DNA of 5,568 nt from an uncultured Ruminococcus sp. (GTDB taxonomy: Bacteria > Bacillota > Clostridia > Oscillospirales > Acutalibacteraceae), in assembly GCA_902767285.1 (NCBI GenBank), contig CACXHC010000183.1:1-5568 (forward strand). The letters run 5' to 3'. Positions within the stretch are counted from its first letter, which is position 1, and the number at the start of each line of letters is the position of its first letter. Below the pieces are notes generated by a model. It made no database searches. It was not told the origin of the DNA and saw only the letters and a program-made list of their open reading frames with translations. A program made the translations under genes and the position numbers. Of the stretch, positions 1 to 5,422 are shown piece after piece.

Positions 1-95
1 AAAAAAACTTTTACTATATAAATTTTATGTGTTTCAACGAACATTCTATATTTTGTAGTAAATATTATTCCGCAGGTGTAAGTTTATGTACATAA
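1..95. repeat. Intergenic repeat, left copy (no hairpin insert)
   Basis: This stretch matches the right edge of the window in the same orientation. Bases 1-23 match 5423-5445 with one mismatch, and bases 56-95 match 5529-5568 with two mismatches. A short TTTCAAC at 32-38 also matches 5455-5461 at a corresponding distance. Between the two conserved blocks this copy has 32 nt, whereas the right copy has 83 nt. Bases 83-96 form a perfect 14-nt palindrome (TTTATGT/ACATAAA). No plausible protein is encoded. It is probably a dispersed intergenic repeat of the host genome. The left boundary may lie outside the window. Confidence 0.85.
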
Positions 96-104
96 AAACT
101 AAAG

Positions 105-159
105 TGCGTATCGCCAGCGGGTGCAACCCGCCGTCACGCTCTCGCTGTGACGGATAGCA
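105..159 (-). other. Compact three-helix structured element
   Basis: Three adjacent helices can form. P1 pairs 105-111 with 154-159 and has one bulged base at 108. P3 pairs 117-122 (GCGGGT) with 126-131 (ACCCGC). P2 pairs 131-137 (CCGTCAC) with 147-153 (GTGACGG). Base 131 can belong to only one of P2 and P3. Read on the minus strand, P2 extends past a bulged A by two GC pairs and is capped by GAGA, a GNRA-type tetraloop. This favours an RNA transcribed in the minus direction, downstream of pncC. It could be a structured repeat module, a 3' UTR element or a small RNA. The function is unknown and the fold is my hand pairing. Confidence 0.5.
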
Positions 160-179
160 TACTAAACCTACTCTACCAT

Positions 180-293
180 AAAAAAAGTTTTTTGGAAAGG
201 GTTTGGGAAAACCTTTTTTCAAAAAAGGGTTTCCCAAGAAAGCCAATTTTTCACAGCCCTCACGCCCCTTCCCAAAAAACTTTAATTTTTTGG
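180..293 (-). terminator. Palindromic repeat acting as likely pncC terminator
   Basis: A roughly 100-bp imperfect palindrome lies just past the pncC stop codon. The outer arms 184-195 and 272-283 are exact 12-nt inverted complements (AAAGTTTTTTGG / CCAAAAAACTTT). The core 205-219 / 221-235 pairs over 15 positions with one mismatch. On the minus strand the outer stem is followed by seven T residues (186-180), as expected for an intrinsic terminator. A smaller alternative palindrome at 272-293 (8-bp stem) starts one base past the stop codon. The size and terminal inverted repeats also resemble a small non-autonomous mobile repeat, but no target duplication is clear. Confidence 0.6.
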
Positions 294-785
294 TTATTCG
301 CTAATATTTTTAAGATAATCCACTGCCTTACCGATAACATACTCGGCACAGCGACGGCGAATCTCGTCACGATCGTTGCAGTTATCCTCATTGAAATTTT
401 TTCGCTCCGAAATAACCGCTCCCGCCGCGGCGAGTGCAATATACACCGTCCCCACGGGATTTTCTTCTGTACCGCCCGAAGGCCCGGCAATTCCCGTTGT
501 GCTTACAGAAATATCCGCTCCCGAAAGACGCATTACGCCAATCGCCATTTCTTCGGCAGTCTGAGAGCTGACTTCTGTGTATTCGTCAATAATTTCTTTT
601 GGAACACCCAAAATATTGATCTTTATTCTGTTTGAGTACGAGCATACACCGAGTTCAAAAACATTACTTGCCCCCGAAACATCAGTAATCATCTGCGATA
701 CCATACCGCCCGTACAGCTTTCGGCAGTTGCGATGGTCATACCGTTTTCGCTCAGTAATTTAACTAATTCTTCCTGAATATTCAT
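294..785 (-). CDS. pncC: CinA C-terminal-type nicotinamide-nucleotide amidase
   Basis: The 163-residue protein is a stand-alone CinA C-terminal domain. Members of this family deamidate nicotinamide mononucleotide to nicotinate mononucleotide, recycling NMN (for example from NAD-dependent DNA ligase) back into NAD synthesis in the cytoplasm. Family hallmarks are visible: AESCTGG at residues 21-27, an SYSNRIKINILGV segment at 49-61 with the expected Tyr and Lys, TGIAGPSGGT at 97-106, PVGTVYIA at 110-117 and an Arg-rich helix near 139-145. The length fits the single-domain form; the N-terminal COG1058 domain of full CinA is absent. The ATG start has an AGGAGG about 10 nt upstream (796-801). It is divergent from the CrtO-like gene. 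The enzyme activity is inferred from family membership. Confidence 0.92.
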   Translation of the reverse strand: MNIQEELVKLLSENGMTIATAESCTGGMVSQMITDVSGASNVFELGVCSYSNRIKINILGVPKEIIDEYTEVSSQTAEEMAIGVMRLSGADISVSTTGIAGPSGGTEENPVGTVYIALAAAGAVISERKNFNEDNCNDRDEIRRRCAEYVIGKAVDYLKNISE

Positions 786-803
786 TGTTTAAAATCCTCC
801 TTT

Positions 804-837
804 TCTATATTTTACCACACATCGGCAGTCAAGTAAA
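804..837 (-). promoter_or_regulatory. Predicted pncC promoter
   Basis: On the minus strand TTGACT (832-827) and TATAGA (809-804) are separated by 17 bp. An overlapping alternative is TTTACT (837-832) with an extended -10, TGGTAAAAT, ending at 809, also at 17-bp spacing. Either would place the transcription start near 797-802, at or only just before the ribosome binding site. The leader would therefore be extremely short, and this spacing lowers confidence. Confidence 0.45.
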
Positions 838-862
838 CACGCATAAAATTACAATATTGATA

Positions 863-896
863 TTGCATTGTCAACATTTTTTTGATATATTATTAT
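863..896 (+). promoter_or_regulatory. Predicted promoter for the CrtO-like gene and rsmE
   Basis: Two overlapping sigma-A-like pairs are present, each with 17-bp spacing: TTGCAT (863-868) with TATATT (886-891), and TTGTCA (868-873) with TATTAT (891-896). The inferred start falls around 898-903, on or beside the ribosome binding site, so the leader would be very short. It lies divergent from the pncC promoter. Confidence 0.5.
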
Positions 897-905
897 GGTG
901 AGGAG
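897..905 (+). promoter_or_regulatory. Ribosome binding site that sets the GTG start at 914
   Basis: GGTGAGGAG lies 8 nt before GTG at 914. The earlier in-frame GTG at 905 overlaps this site and cannot use it. The ATG at 938 has no purine-rich site upstream. Confidence 0.7.
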
Positions 906-913
906 TGAGCGAA

Positions 914-1450
914 GTGTTAAGACATAGTACATTCGGCATGGCTTTATTTATAAATATTCTTATTATATGTCTGTGGCATTTTATATCTTACATAATATCG
1001 GGAAACATAAAGCCCCAAAGAGTAGATTATAAACAAAAACCATACAAAATATCTAAACTCGAACAAAAAGGAAATTTTTATATCGAAAATTTTTTTATTG
1101 ATAAATGGTATATGCTCTTGCCAACATCGTATAACTCTGTCGGAATAGATGTCGAATCTGTAAAGTCAATTGATACACTCACCCTGAAATCTTACCTTAC
1201 TTTAACTTGCCGAAGCGAACTTTTCTCAAGAATAAATTTTCTGTACATAATATGTGCCTGCGTGCTGGATGCTCCGTATCTTGCGTTCATTTTAGGGATT
1301 TTCGTTATTTTGATAAATCTTCCGTTTTTTGCATCAAGCCGATATTGCAGATGTATCATCCTCAACGAGCTTCTCTCACGCCGCAACGAACTTAATAAAA
1401 AAGATAATTCTATAAGCGTTTTTGATATTATATACTCAAATCCGAGGTGA
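914..1450 (+). CDS. Divergent CrtO-like membrane acyltransferase-family protein
   Basis: The 178-residue protein has one N-terminal membrane segment (about 7-28), a soluble middle (30-105) and one or two hydrophobic segments (about 108-140). The order of motifs resembles glycosyl-4,4'-diaponeurosporenoate acyltransferase (CrtO of staphyloxanthin synthesis): LEQKGNFYIENFFIDKW (49-65) for the family's FEKxGxFxxxxFxxxKW, TCRSEL (98-103) for ETxRAEL, and NLPFFASSRYCR (135-146) for NxPxxxxQRYNR. Two features of the staphylococcal protein are missing. The HW pair after RAEL is replaced by SR (105-106), and QRYNR reads SRYCR. No other carotenoid gene is in the window, so the substrate is unknown. 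The start is a GTG at 914, chosen by its ribosome binding site. Its stop overlaps the rsmE ribosome binding site, suggesting co-transcription and translational coupling. The family link is from remembered sequence patterns, not a search. Confidence 0.62.
   Translation: MLRHSTFGMALFINILIICLWHFISYIISGNIKPQRVDYKQKPYKISKLEQKGNFYIENFFIDKWYMLLPTSYNSVGIDVESVKSIDTLTLKSYLTLTCRSELFSRINFLYIICACVLDAPYLAFILGIFVILINLPFFASSRYCRCIILNELLSRRNELNKKDNSISVFDIIYSNPR
1444..1450 (+). promoter_or_regulatory. rsmE ribosome binding site overlapping the upstream stop
   Basis: GAGGTGA ends in the TGA stop of the CrtO-like gene and lies 6 nt before the rsmE ATG at 1457. This arrangement favours coupled translation of the two genes. 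Confidence 0.75.
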
Positions 1451-1456
1451 TTTTTT

Positions 1457-2182
1457 ATGGCTTGGTTTTTTGCCGAAACCGTTTCTGCTCCCACTCATAC
1501 AATATCGGGAGAAAATGCACATCACATAATAAAATCTCTGCGAATGAAGATTGGCGAACCGCTCACAATATGCGACTCCTCCTCCATTCGTCATGACTGC
1601 ATTATTGAAGAAATTTCGGGCGATTCTGTTGTTGTCCGTATCGAAAGAGCGTCAAAATGCGAGAACGAACCCGATACCGAAATAATTCTGTATCAAGCGT
1701 TGCCAAAAGGCGAAAAAATGGAATTTATAATACAAAAATCGGTTGAACTCGGAGTTTCGAAAATAGTACCCATGCTGTCAAAGAGATGCGTGTCACGTCC
1801 TGACGAAAAATCTATGCGAAAAAAAGTAGAACGCTGGAATAAAATTGCTCTGTCGGCAGCCATGCAGTCAAGAAGAGGGAAAATCCCCGAAGTTTTGTCT
1901 GCCGTGACGTTCGAACAAGCCGTAAATCTCGCCGGCGATTCCGCAATAATGTGTTACGAACTCGGCGGAGTGCCTATGGGCGATACTCCTCAAATAAAAA
2001 ACGACAAAAAAACGATTTCTCTATTTATCGGCAGTGAGGGCGGTTTTGAGGAATCCGAATCACAAATGGTATTAAATAACGGCGGTTCGCTGGTTTCTCT
2101 TGGAAAGCGTATTCTCAGAGCCGAAACCGCACCTCTTGCCGCAATTTCGATAATAATGTATCTTACAGGAAATCTTTGTTAA
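1457..2182 (+). CDS. rsmE: 16S rRNA (uracil-1498-N3)-methyltransferase RsmE
   Basis: The 241-residue protein matches RsmE, a SPOUT-class enzyme that uses S-adenosylmethionine to methylate N3 of U1498 in 16S rRNA, in the decoding region of the 30S subunit. The N-terminal PUA-like RNA-binding part includes HHIIKSLRMKIGE (22-34). The centre carries QALPKGEKMEF (80-90), QKSVELGVSKIVP (93-105) and the Arg/Gln-rich AAMQSRRGKIPE (134-145). The trefoil-knot cofactor site is FIGSEGGF (190-197) followed by SLGKRILRAETA (214-225). The usual IGPEGG reads IGSEGG here, a mild change. Length is normal for the family. The ATG start is supported by GAGGTGA at 1444-1450. It is second in a probable two-gene unit and ends tail-to-tail with the minus-strand methyltransferase. 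Confidence 0.96.
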   Translation: MAWFFAETVSAPTHTISGENAHHIIKSLRMKIGEPLTICDSSSIRHDCIIEEISGDSVVVRIERASKCENEPDTEIILYQALPKGEKMEFIIQKSVELGVSKIVPMLSKRCVSRPDEKSMRKKVERWNKIALSAAMQSRRGKIPEVLSAVTFEQAVNLAGDSAIMCYELGGVPMGDTPQIKNDKKTISLFIGSEGGFEESESQMVLNNGGSLVSLGKRILRAETAPLAAISIIMYLTGNLC

Positions 2183-3294
2183 TATATATAAAGCTGACAA
2201 CTTATCATGCCATTGTAGAGCTTACGGCGTTTAGATGCTCGTCTGCCGAAACATTTCTCGAAATCATCATCGGGGCAAAGAATGTGATAGGAATATCCGT
2301 CTTTTTCAACAAATTTTTCGCCCATTATTTTATACAACTCCTCCGCCTGAGCTATATCGAGAAGTCTTTCACCGTATGGCGGATTACAAACTATTGTTGC
2401 TCTTTCGTAATTTTCGCTGAAATCTCTAATATCTCGCTTTTTAAAAGAAACATAATCGGCGACACCTGCTTTTCGAGCGTTTTCTCGTGCGATTTCCAGA
2501 GCCGAATCATCAATATCATAACCTATGCCGTGGAACTGCGAATCTGTTCTCACGGCATTTCGTGCTTTTTGACGCTCGCTTTTCCAAATTTCATCGGATA
2601 TTATATGCCAATCCTCAGAAACGAATTTTCGATTTATTCCCGGAGCAATATTCAACGCTTTTTGTGCCGACTCAATAACAAGCGTTCCCGAACCGCAGAA
2701 CGGGTCTATCACAATATGATTTTTTCTGACTTTGGCTATCTCGACAATAGACGCAGACAGCGTTTCTTTGAGCGGAGCGGTATTTGCGTTGGCTCGGTAT
2801 CCTCTTTTGTGGAGCGGTTCGCCTGTTGTATCGAGCATTATACAAACGTTGTCTTTCAGCAGAAGAAAACGAATTTTATAAACAATACCGTCCTCAGAGA
2901 GCCGACCTTTTATATTATAATACTCTTTCATTGATTCAACCACAGCTTTTTTGATTATCTTCTGACAATCGGGAACACTTTTCAATTGAGATGACAGGCA
3001 ACTCCCTACAACGTGACAGCCTGCATTTTTGGGGAGATACTCACCCCAATTTATTTTTTTTACTCCATTGAACAGAGAATCGAACGTTACCGCATCGAAT
3101 CTTCCACATAGAATTAGTATTCTTTCGGCAATTCGTGAACAAATATTCGCTCGGGCGATAATATCCGCCCCGCCTTGAAAAAACACACGTCCGTTATCGG
3201 CTTTGACATTTTCGGCACCCATGAATTTGAGTTCATTTGAAAGAAGTTTTTCAACACCCATTAAACACGGTGCGACAAGCTGATATTTTTTCAT
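2179..3294 (-). CDS. THUMP-domain class I rRNA (guanine-N2) methyltransferase
   Basis: The 371-residue protein resembles Bacillus YpsC and the N-terminal half of E. coli RlmL, which forms m2G2445 in 23S rRNA. The N-terminal ferredoxin-like and THUMP RNA-binding region spans about residues 1-157, followed by the linker LHKRGYR (161-167). The Rossmann-fold methyltransferase follows, with DPFCGSGT (197-204) as the S-adenosylmethionine loop, GYDIDDSALEIARENA (258-273) and the catalytic NPPYGERL (304-311), typical of enzymes that methylate an exocyclic amine. Older annotations of such proteins as DNA adenine methylases come from this NPPY motif; the THUMP domain argues for RNA. ATG at 3294 has AAAGG 11 nt upstream (3310-3306). 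It is second in a probable operon, 19 nt after the deformylase gene, and its stop codon overlaps that of rsmE. The exact target base is inferred. Confidence 0.92.
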   Translation of the reverse strand: MKKYQLVAPCLMGVEKLLSNELKFMGAENVKADNGRVFFQGGADIIARANICSRIAERILILCGRFDAVTFDSLFNGVKKINWGEYLPKNAGCHVVGSCLSSQLKSVPDCQKIIKKAVVESMKEYYNIKGRLSEDGIVYKIRFLLLKDNVCIMLDTTGEPLHKRGYRANANTAPLKETLSASIVEIAKVRKNHIVIDPFCGSGTLVIESAQKALNIAPGINRKFVSEDWHIISDEIWKSERQKARNAVRTDSQFHGIGYDIDDSALEIARENARKAGVADYVSFKKRDIRDFSENYERATIVCNPPYGERLLDIAQAEELYKIMGEKFVEKDGYSYHILCPDDDFEKCFGRRASKRRKLYNGMISCQLYIY

Positions 3295-3313
3295 GATAAA
3301 ATCGACCTTTCAA

Positions 3314-3724
3314 TCAAATAATTATTCCGTTGCAGTGGTCTATTTCGTGCTGGATTATCTGAGCTGTGAAGCCACTGAATTTACGCACTCTTTTTACGAA
3401 TTTTTCGTCCTGAAATTTCACTTCGATATTTTTGTATCGCTTGACTTTGCGAACACCTTCGAGCGACAAGCATCCTTCTTCCGTTTCGTATTCGCCCGAT
3501 TTTTTAAGGATTTCGGGATTCACCATAATCATATTAATACTTCCTATATTGACTATGATTATTTTTTTGAGAACACCTATCATGTTAGCCGCCATGCCGA
3601 CACATCTGTCGGAGTTTGCGGATAAAGTATCCTTCAAATCGGAAATTACTTCTGAATCTTCAATTGCAGCATCTTTTGATTTACAAGAAAGAAGCATTAT
3701 ATTTTTGTTTATGTTTTTTACCAT
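3314..3724 (-). CDS. def: Short peptide deformylase-like protein (variant motif 1)
   Basis: The 136-residue protein belongs to the peptide deformylase fold, whose metal-dependent members remove the formyl group from the N-terminal methionine of nascent proteins at the ribosome. The metal ligands are present: EGCLS (83-87) with its Cys, and QHEIDHCNG (125-133) with HExxH at 126-130. Motif 1, normally GxGLAAPQ, reads CVGMAANM (41-48), so the Pro-Gln pair is Asn-Met and the Gln normally near the oxyanion site is missing. To my knowledge this form recurs in Clostridia, so it is a subfamily trait rather than damage. The start is ATG at 3724 with AAAGGTG (3737-3731). An upstream in-frame ATG at 3796 lies beyond the predicted promoter and encodes nothing typical of the family. 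The THUMP methyltransferase follows 19 nt downstream. Confidence 0.88.
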   Translation of the reverse strand: MVKNINKNIMLLSCKSKDAAIEDSEVISDLKDTLSANSDRCVGMAANMIGVLKKIIIVNIGSINMIMVNPEILKKSGEYETEEGCLSLEGVRKVKRYKNIEVKFQDEKFVKRVRKFSGFTAQIIQHEIDHCNGIII

Positions 3725-3730
3725 AAAAAT

Positions 3731-3737
3731 CACCTTT
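3731..3737 (-). promoter_or_regulatory. Deformylase ribosome binding site that sets the start at 3724
   Basis: AAAGGTG on the minus strand ends 6 nt before ATG at 3724. It fixes the 136-residue product rather than the 160-residue reading from 3796. Confidence 0.75.
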
Positions 3738-3754
3738 TTAGTTTTTTCTGAATT

Positions 3755-3783
3755 ATTATATCTTATATTTCGGCACAAATCAA
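3755..3783 (-). promoter_or_regulatory. Predicted promoter of the deformylase-methyltransferase operon
   Basis: On the minus strand TTGATT (3783-3778) is followed after 17 bp by a perfect TATAAT (3760-3755). Transcription would start near 3748, leaving a leader of about 24 nt that contains the ribosome binding site. Confidence 0.72.
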
Positions 3784-3815
3784 TCGTATTAAACAAAAAA
3801 TTAATTAAAAAAAAC

Positions 3816-3844
3816 TTGATATATCGGTATTATTATTATATAAT
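3816..3844 (+). promoter_or_regulatory. Predicted promoter of the purine permease gene
   Basis: TTGATA (3816-3821) and a perfect TATAAT (3839-3844) are 17 bp apart. The A-rich stretch just upstream (3793-3814, with TTAATTAA at 3801-3808) could act as an UP element. Transcription would start near 3851. The -35 box is 32 bp from the -35 box of the divergent deformylase promoter. Confidence 0.78.
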
Positions 3845-3852
3845 CTTAATGT

Positions 3853-3880
3853 AAGGCATTTTTTTTGTAGAAAAAGCCTT
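3853..3880 (+). promoter_or_regulatory. Stem-loop at the 5' end of the permease leader
   Basis: AAGGC (3853-3857) pairs with GCCTT (3876-3880), and T-tract 3859-3866 can pair with AAAAA (3871-3875) across one bulged A. The predicted transcript begins two bases before it, so the mRNA would start in a hairpin, which can slow decay. No T-run follows, so it is not a terminator. The leader of about 59 nt is too short for a purine riboswitch. Confidence 0.45.
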
Positions 3881-3890
3881 TCGAAATTTT

Positions 3891-3899
3891 GAGGAGGTG
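3891..3899 (+). promoter_or_regulatory. Permease ribosome binding site that sets the ATG at 3910
   Basis: GAGGAGGTG is a near-perfect anti-16S match 10 nt before ATG 3910. An in-frame TTG at 3889 overlaps this site and is not a credible start. Confidence 0.85.
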
Positions 3900-3909
3900 C
3901 AAAACCCAC

Positions 3910-5376
3910 ATGAGTAAAAAATCAAAATCGAACACAAAAAAAAGCGATTCCAAGACCTCAGACACCGAAAAAACAAAAGCAAAGGTAAACTCCGAAAAGA
4001 CCGAAATTAAAGAAAAGCCCTTCGGATTTGGTTCTTTAGAGAAACACGGCACAGATTTAAAGACTGAAATTATAGCAGGTCTGACAACATTTTTTGCGAT
4101 GGCGTACATAATATTTCTGAATCCGTTGATTTTGGGTGAAGGCTCACCGGCAGCGATACCCAACACCGCAGTAATAACAGCAACCTGCATTTCGGCGGCG
4201 ATAGGAACATGGCTTATCGGCTGGTTATCTAATTATCCGATGGCACAGGCTCCGGGACTTGGACTAAACGCAGTATTTTCGTATACGCTTTGTGGAGCGT
4301 TTGGACTTTCGGCTGGAGCATCGCTCTCGGCGGTATTTATTGCAGGAATTTTCTTTATTATATTGACGGTAACGGGAGCAAGGTCAGCACTCGTGAAAGC
4401 GATTCCATTCACATTAAAGAAGGCAATCGGCTCAGGAATTGGACTTTTTATTTCGCTAATTGGATTTGTAAATGCGGGAATCGTTGTAGGTGAAAGCTCG
4501 GCAAGCACGACTGTCGGAATGGGAAATCTGGCTTCTCCAACCGTTCTTTTGGCAATTTTCGGACTTTTGCTCACAATAACTCTTGTTATAGCAAAAGTTC
4601 CGGCAGCGTTGTTTATTTCGATGATAGTTACATCGGTTGTAGGCTGTATATGTCAGTTCTGTTTTGGGGCAGAGATGGGCATTACAGCTCCGACGAGCTG
4701 GATACCGTATCTTGATTTTTCGATGTTCGGAAAATGCTTTGTAAGCTTCGGCGAACTTTTCACAGCACCGATAGCATCGTTGCTTGCTACTATGATAACT
4801 CTCGTAATGGTTGATATGTTTGATACGATAGGCACGCTCATTGGTGCAGCTGACAAGGCAGGGTATCTTGACGAAAACGGAAATCTCCCCAAACTCGAAA
4901 AAGCTATGTTAGCCGATGCAATAGCAACATCAACGGGAGCAGTTTTCGGAACATCGACAGTAACAACGTATGTTGAATCCACAGCAGGAATATCGGCAGG
5001 CGGACGCACAGGCGTAACATCATTGGTAACGGGAATTTGTTTTGCACTGGGGCTTTTCCTTTCACCGATAGTGGGACTTGTTCCCGGGTCGGCAACAGCT
5101 CCGATCCTGATAATTGTCGGCGTTATGATGTGCGGTTCTCTCAAGGATATTCAGTGGGATGACCTCGAACAAGCAATCCCAGCATTTTTGACAATTGTCG
5201 GTATGCCCTATTTTTATTCTATTACAGATGGTCTTGCTCTTGGCTTTATCTCGTATGTAGTTGTAAAAATCGCTAAAGGCAAAACTAAAGATATTCACCC
5301 TCTTATGTATGTTATCGTTGTTCTTTTCGTGATTAAGTATATCCTTAGTGCTTTATCCTCCATGGGCATTCTTTGA
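3910..5376 (+). CDS. NCS2/AzgA-type purine (guanine/hypoxanthine) permease, PbuG-like
   Basis: The 488-residue integral membrane protein matches the AzgA branch of the NCS2 nucleobase transporters, proton-coupled importers of guanine, hypoxanthine or adenine. Visible motifs are LKTEIIAGLTTFFAMAYII (50-68), QAPGLGLNAVFSY (113-125), a conserved K-AIGSGIGLFISLIGF region (171-186), FDTIGTLIG (304-312), and the substrate-site region GTSTVTTYVESTAG (347-360) followed by GGRTGVTS (364-371). Many hydrophobic segments are spread from residue 52 to 482, consistent with the 14-helix fold. Residues 1-37 are an unusual Lys/Ser/Thr/Glu-rich hydrophilic extension before the first conserved block. The gene has its own promoter and no purine riboswitch in its short leader, so no ligand-sensing control is visible. 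Which purine it carries cannot be read from sequence alone. Confidence 0.93.
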   Translation: MSKKSKSNTKKSDSKTSDTEKTKAKVNSEKTEIKEKPFGFGSLEKHGTDLKTEIIAGLTTFFAMAYIIFLNPLILGEGSPAAIPNTAVITATCISAAIGTWLIGWLSNYPMAQAPGLGLNAVFSYTLCGAFGLSAGASLSAVFIAGIFFIILTVTGARSALVKAIPFTLKKAIGSGIGLFISLIGFVNAGIVVGESSASTTVGMGNLASPTVLLAIFGLLLTITLVIAKVPAALFISMIVTSVVGCICQFCFGAEMGITAPTSWIPYLDFSMFGKCFVSFGELFTAPIASLLATMITLVMVDMFDTIGTLIGAADKAGYLDENGNLPKLEKAMLADAIATSTGAVFGTSTVTTYVESTAGISAGGRTGVTSLVTGICFALGLFLSPIVGLVPGSATAPILIIVGVMMCGSLKDIQWDDLEQAIPAFLTIVGMPYFYSITDGLALGFISYVVVKIAKGKTKDIHPLMYVIVVLFVIKYILSALSSMGIL

Positions 5377-5394
5377 CAACGAGCTTTATTTTCT

Positions 5395-5420
5395 CTTCTT
5401 TTTTTTGAAAAAAAAAGAAG
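5395..5420. other. A/T-only hairpin after the permease gene
   Basis: CTTC plus eight T residues (5395-5406) faces A residues plus GAAG (5408-5420), a 12-bp stem with almost no loop. No T-run follows on the plus strand. On the minus strand it is preceded by eight T residues. It may be a weak terminator or the edge of the repeat that follows; its role is uncertain. Confidence 0.4.
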
Positions 5421-5422
5421 CA

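Noticed and set aside
105..159. tRNA gene
   Set aside because: The paired stems superficially suggest a cloverleaf, but there is no anticodon arm, T-loop consensus or acceptor stem, and the element is too short.
46..246. Minus-strand open frame of 66 codons
   Set aside because: It runs through the structured repeat and the palindrome, has low-complexity Phe/Lys/Pro composition created by homopolymer runs, and has no ribosome binding site.
147..635. Plus-strand open frame of 162 codons
   Set aside because: It starts in the palindromic repeat and overlaps pncC antisense, whose motifs are unambiguous. The translation shows no family pattern.
2176..2934. Plus-strand open frame of 252 codons
   Set aside because: It is antisense to the THUMP methyltransferase, which carries clear DPFCGSGT and NPPYGERL motifs. 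The opposing frame is Cys/Phe/Ile-rich with no recognisable domain.
2700..3294. DNA adenine methylase of a restriction system
   Set aside because: The NPPY motif alone could suggest this, but the THUMP-type N-terminus, the LHKRGYR linker and the absence of a restriction gene point to rRNA modification.
3725..3796. 24-residue upstream extension of the deformylase
   Set aside because: Its ATG lies upstream of the TTGATT/TATAAT promoter and lacks a ribosome binding site. The family begins at the MVKNI-type start at 3724.
3845..3909. Purine or other riboswitch ahead of the permease
   Set aside because: The leader is about 59 nt with one simple AT-rich hairpin. The three-way junction and conserved loops of a purine aptamer are not present, and no terminator follows.
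4653..5144. Minus-strand open frame of 163 codons
   Set aside because: It is antisense to the most conserved part of the purine permease. Its Pro/Val/Ser-rich composition is the expected mirror of the permease codons.
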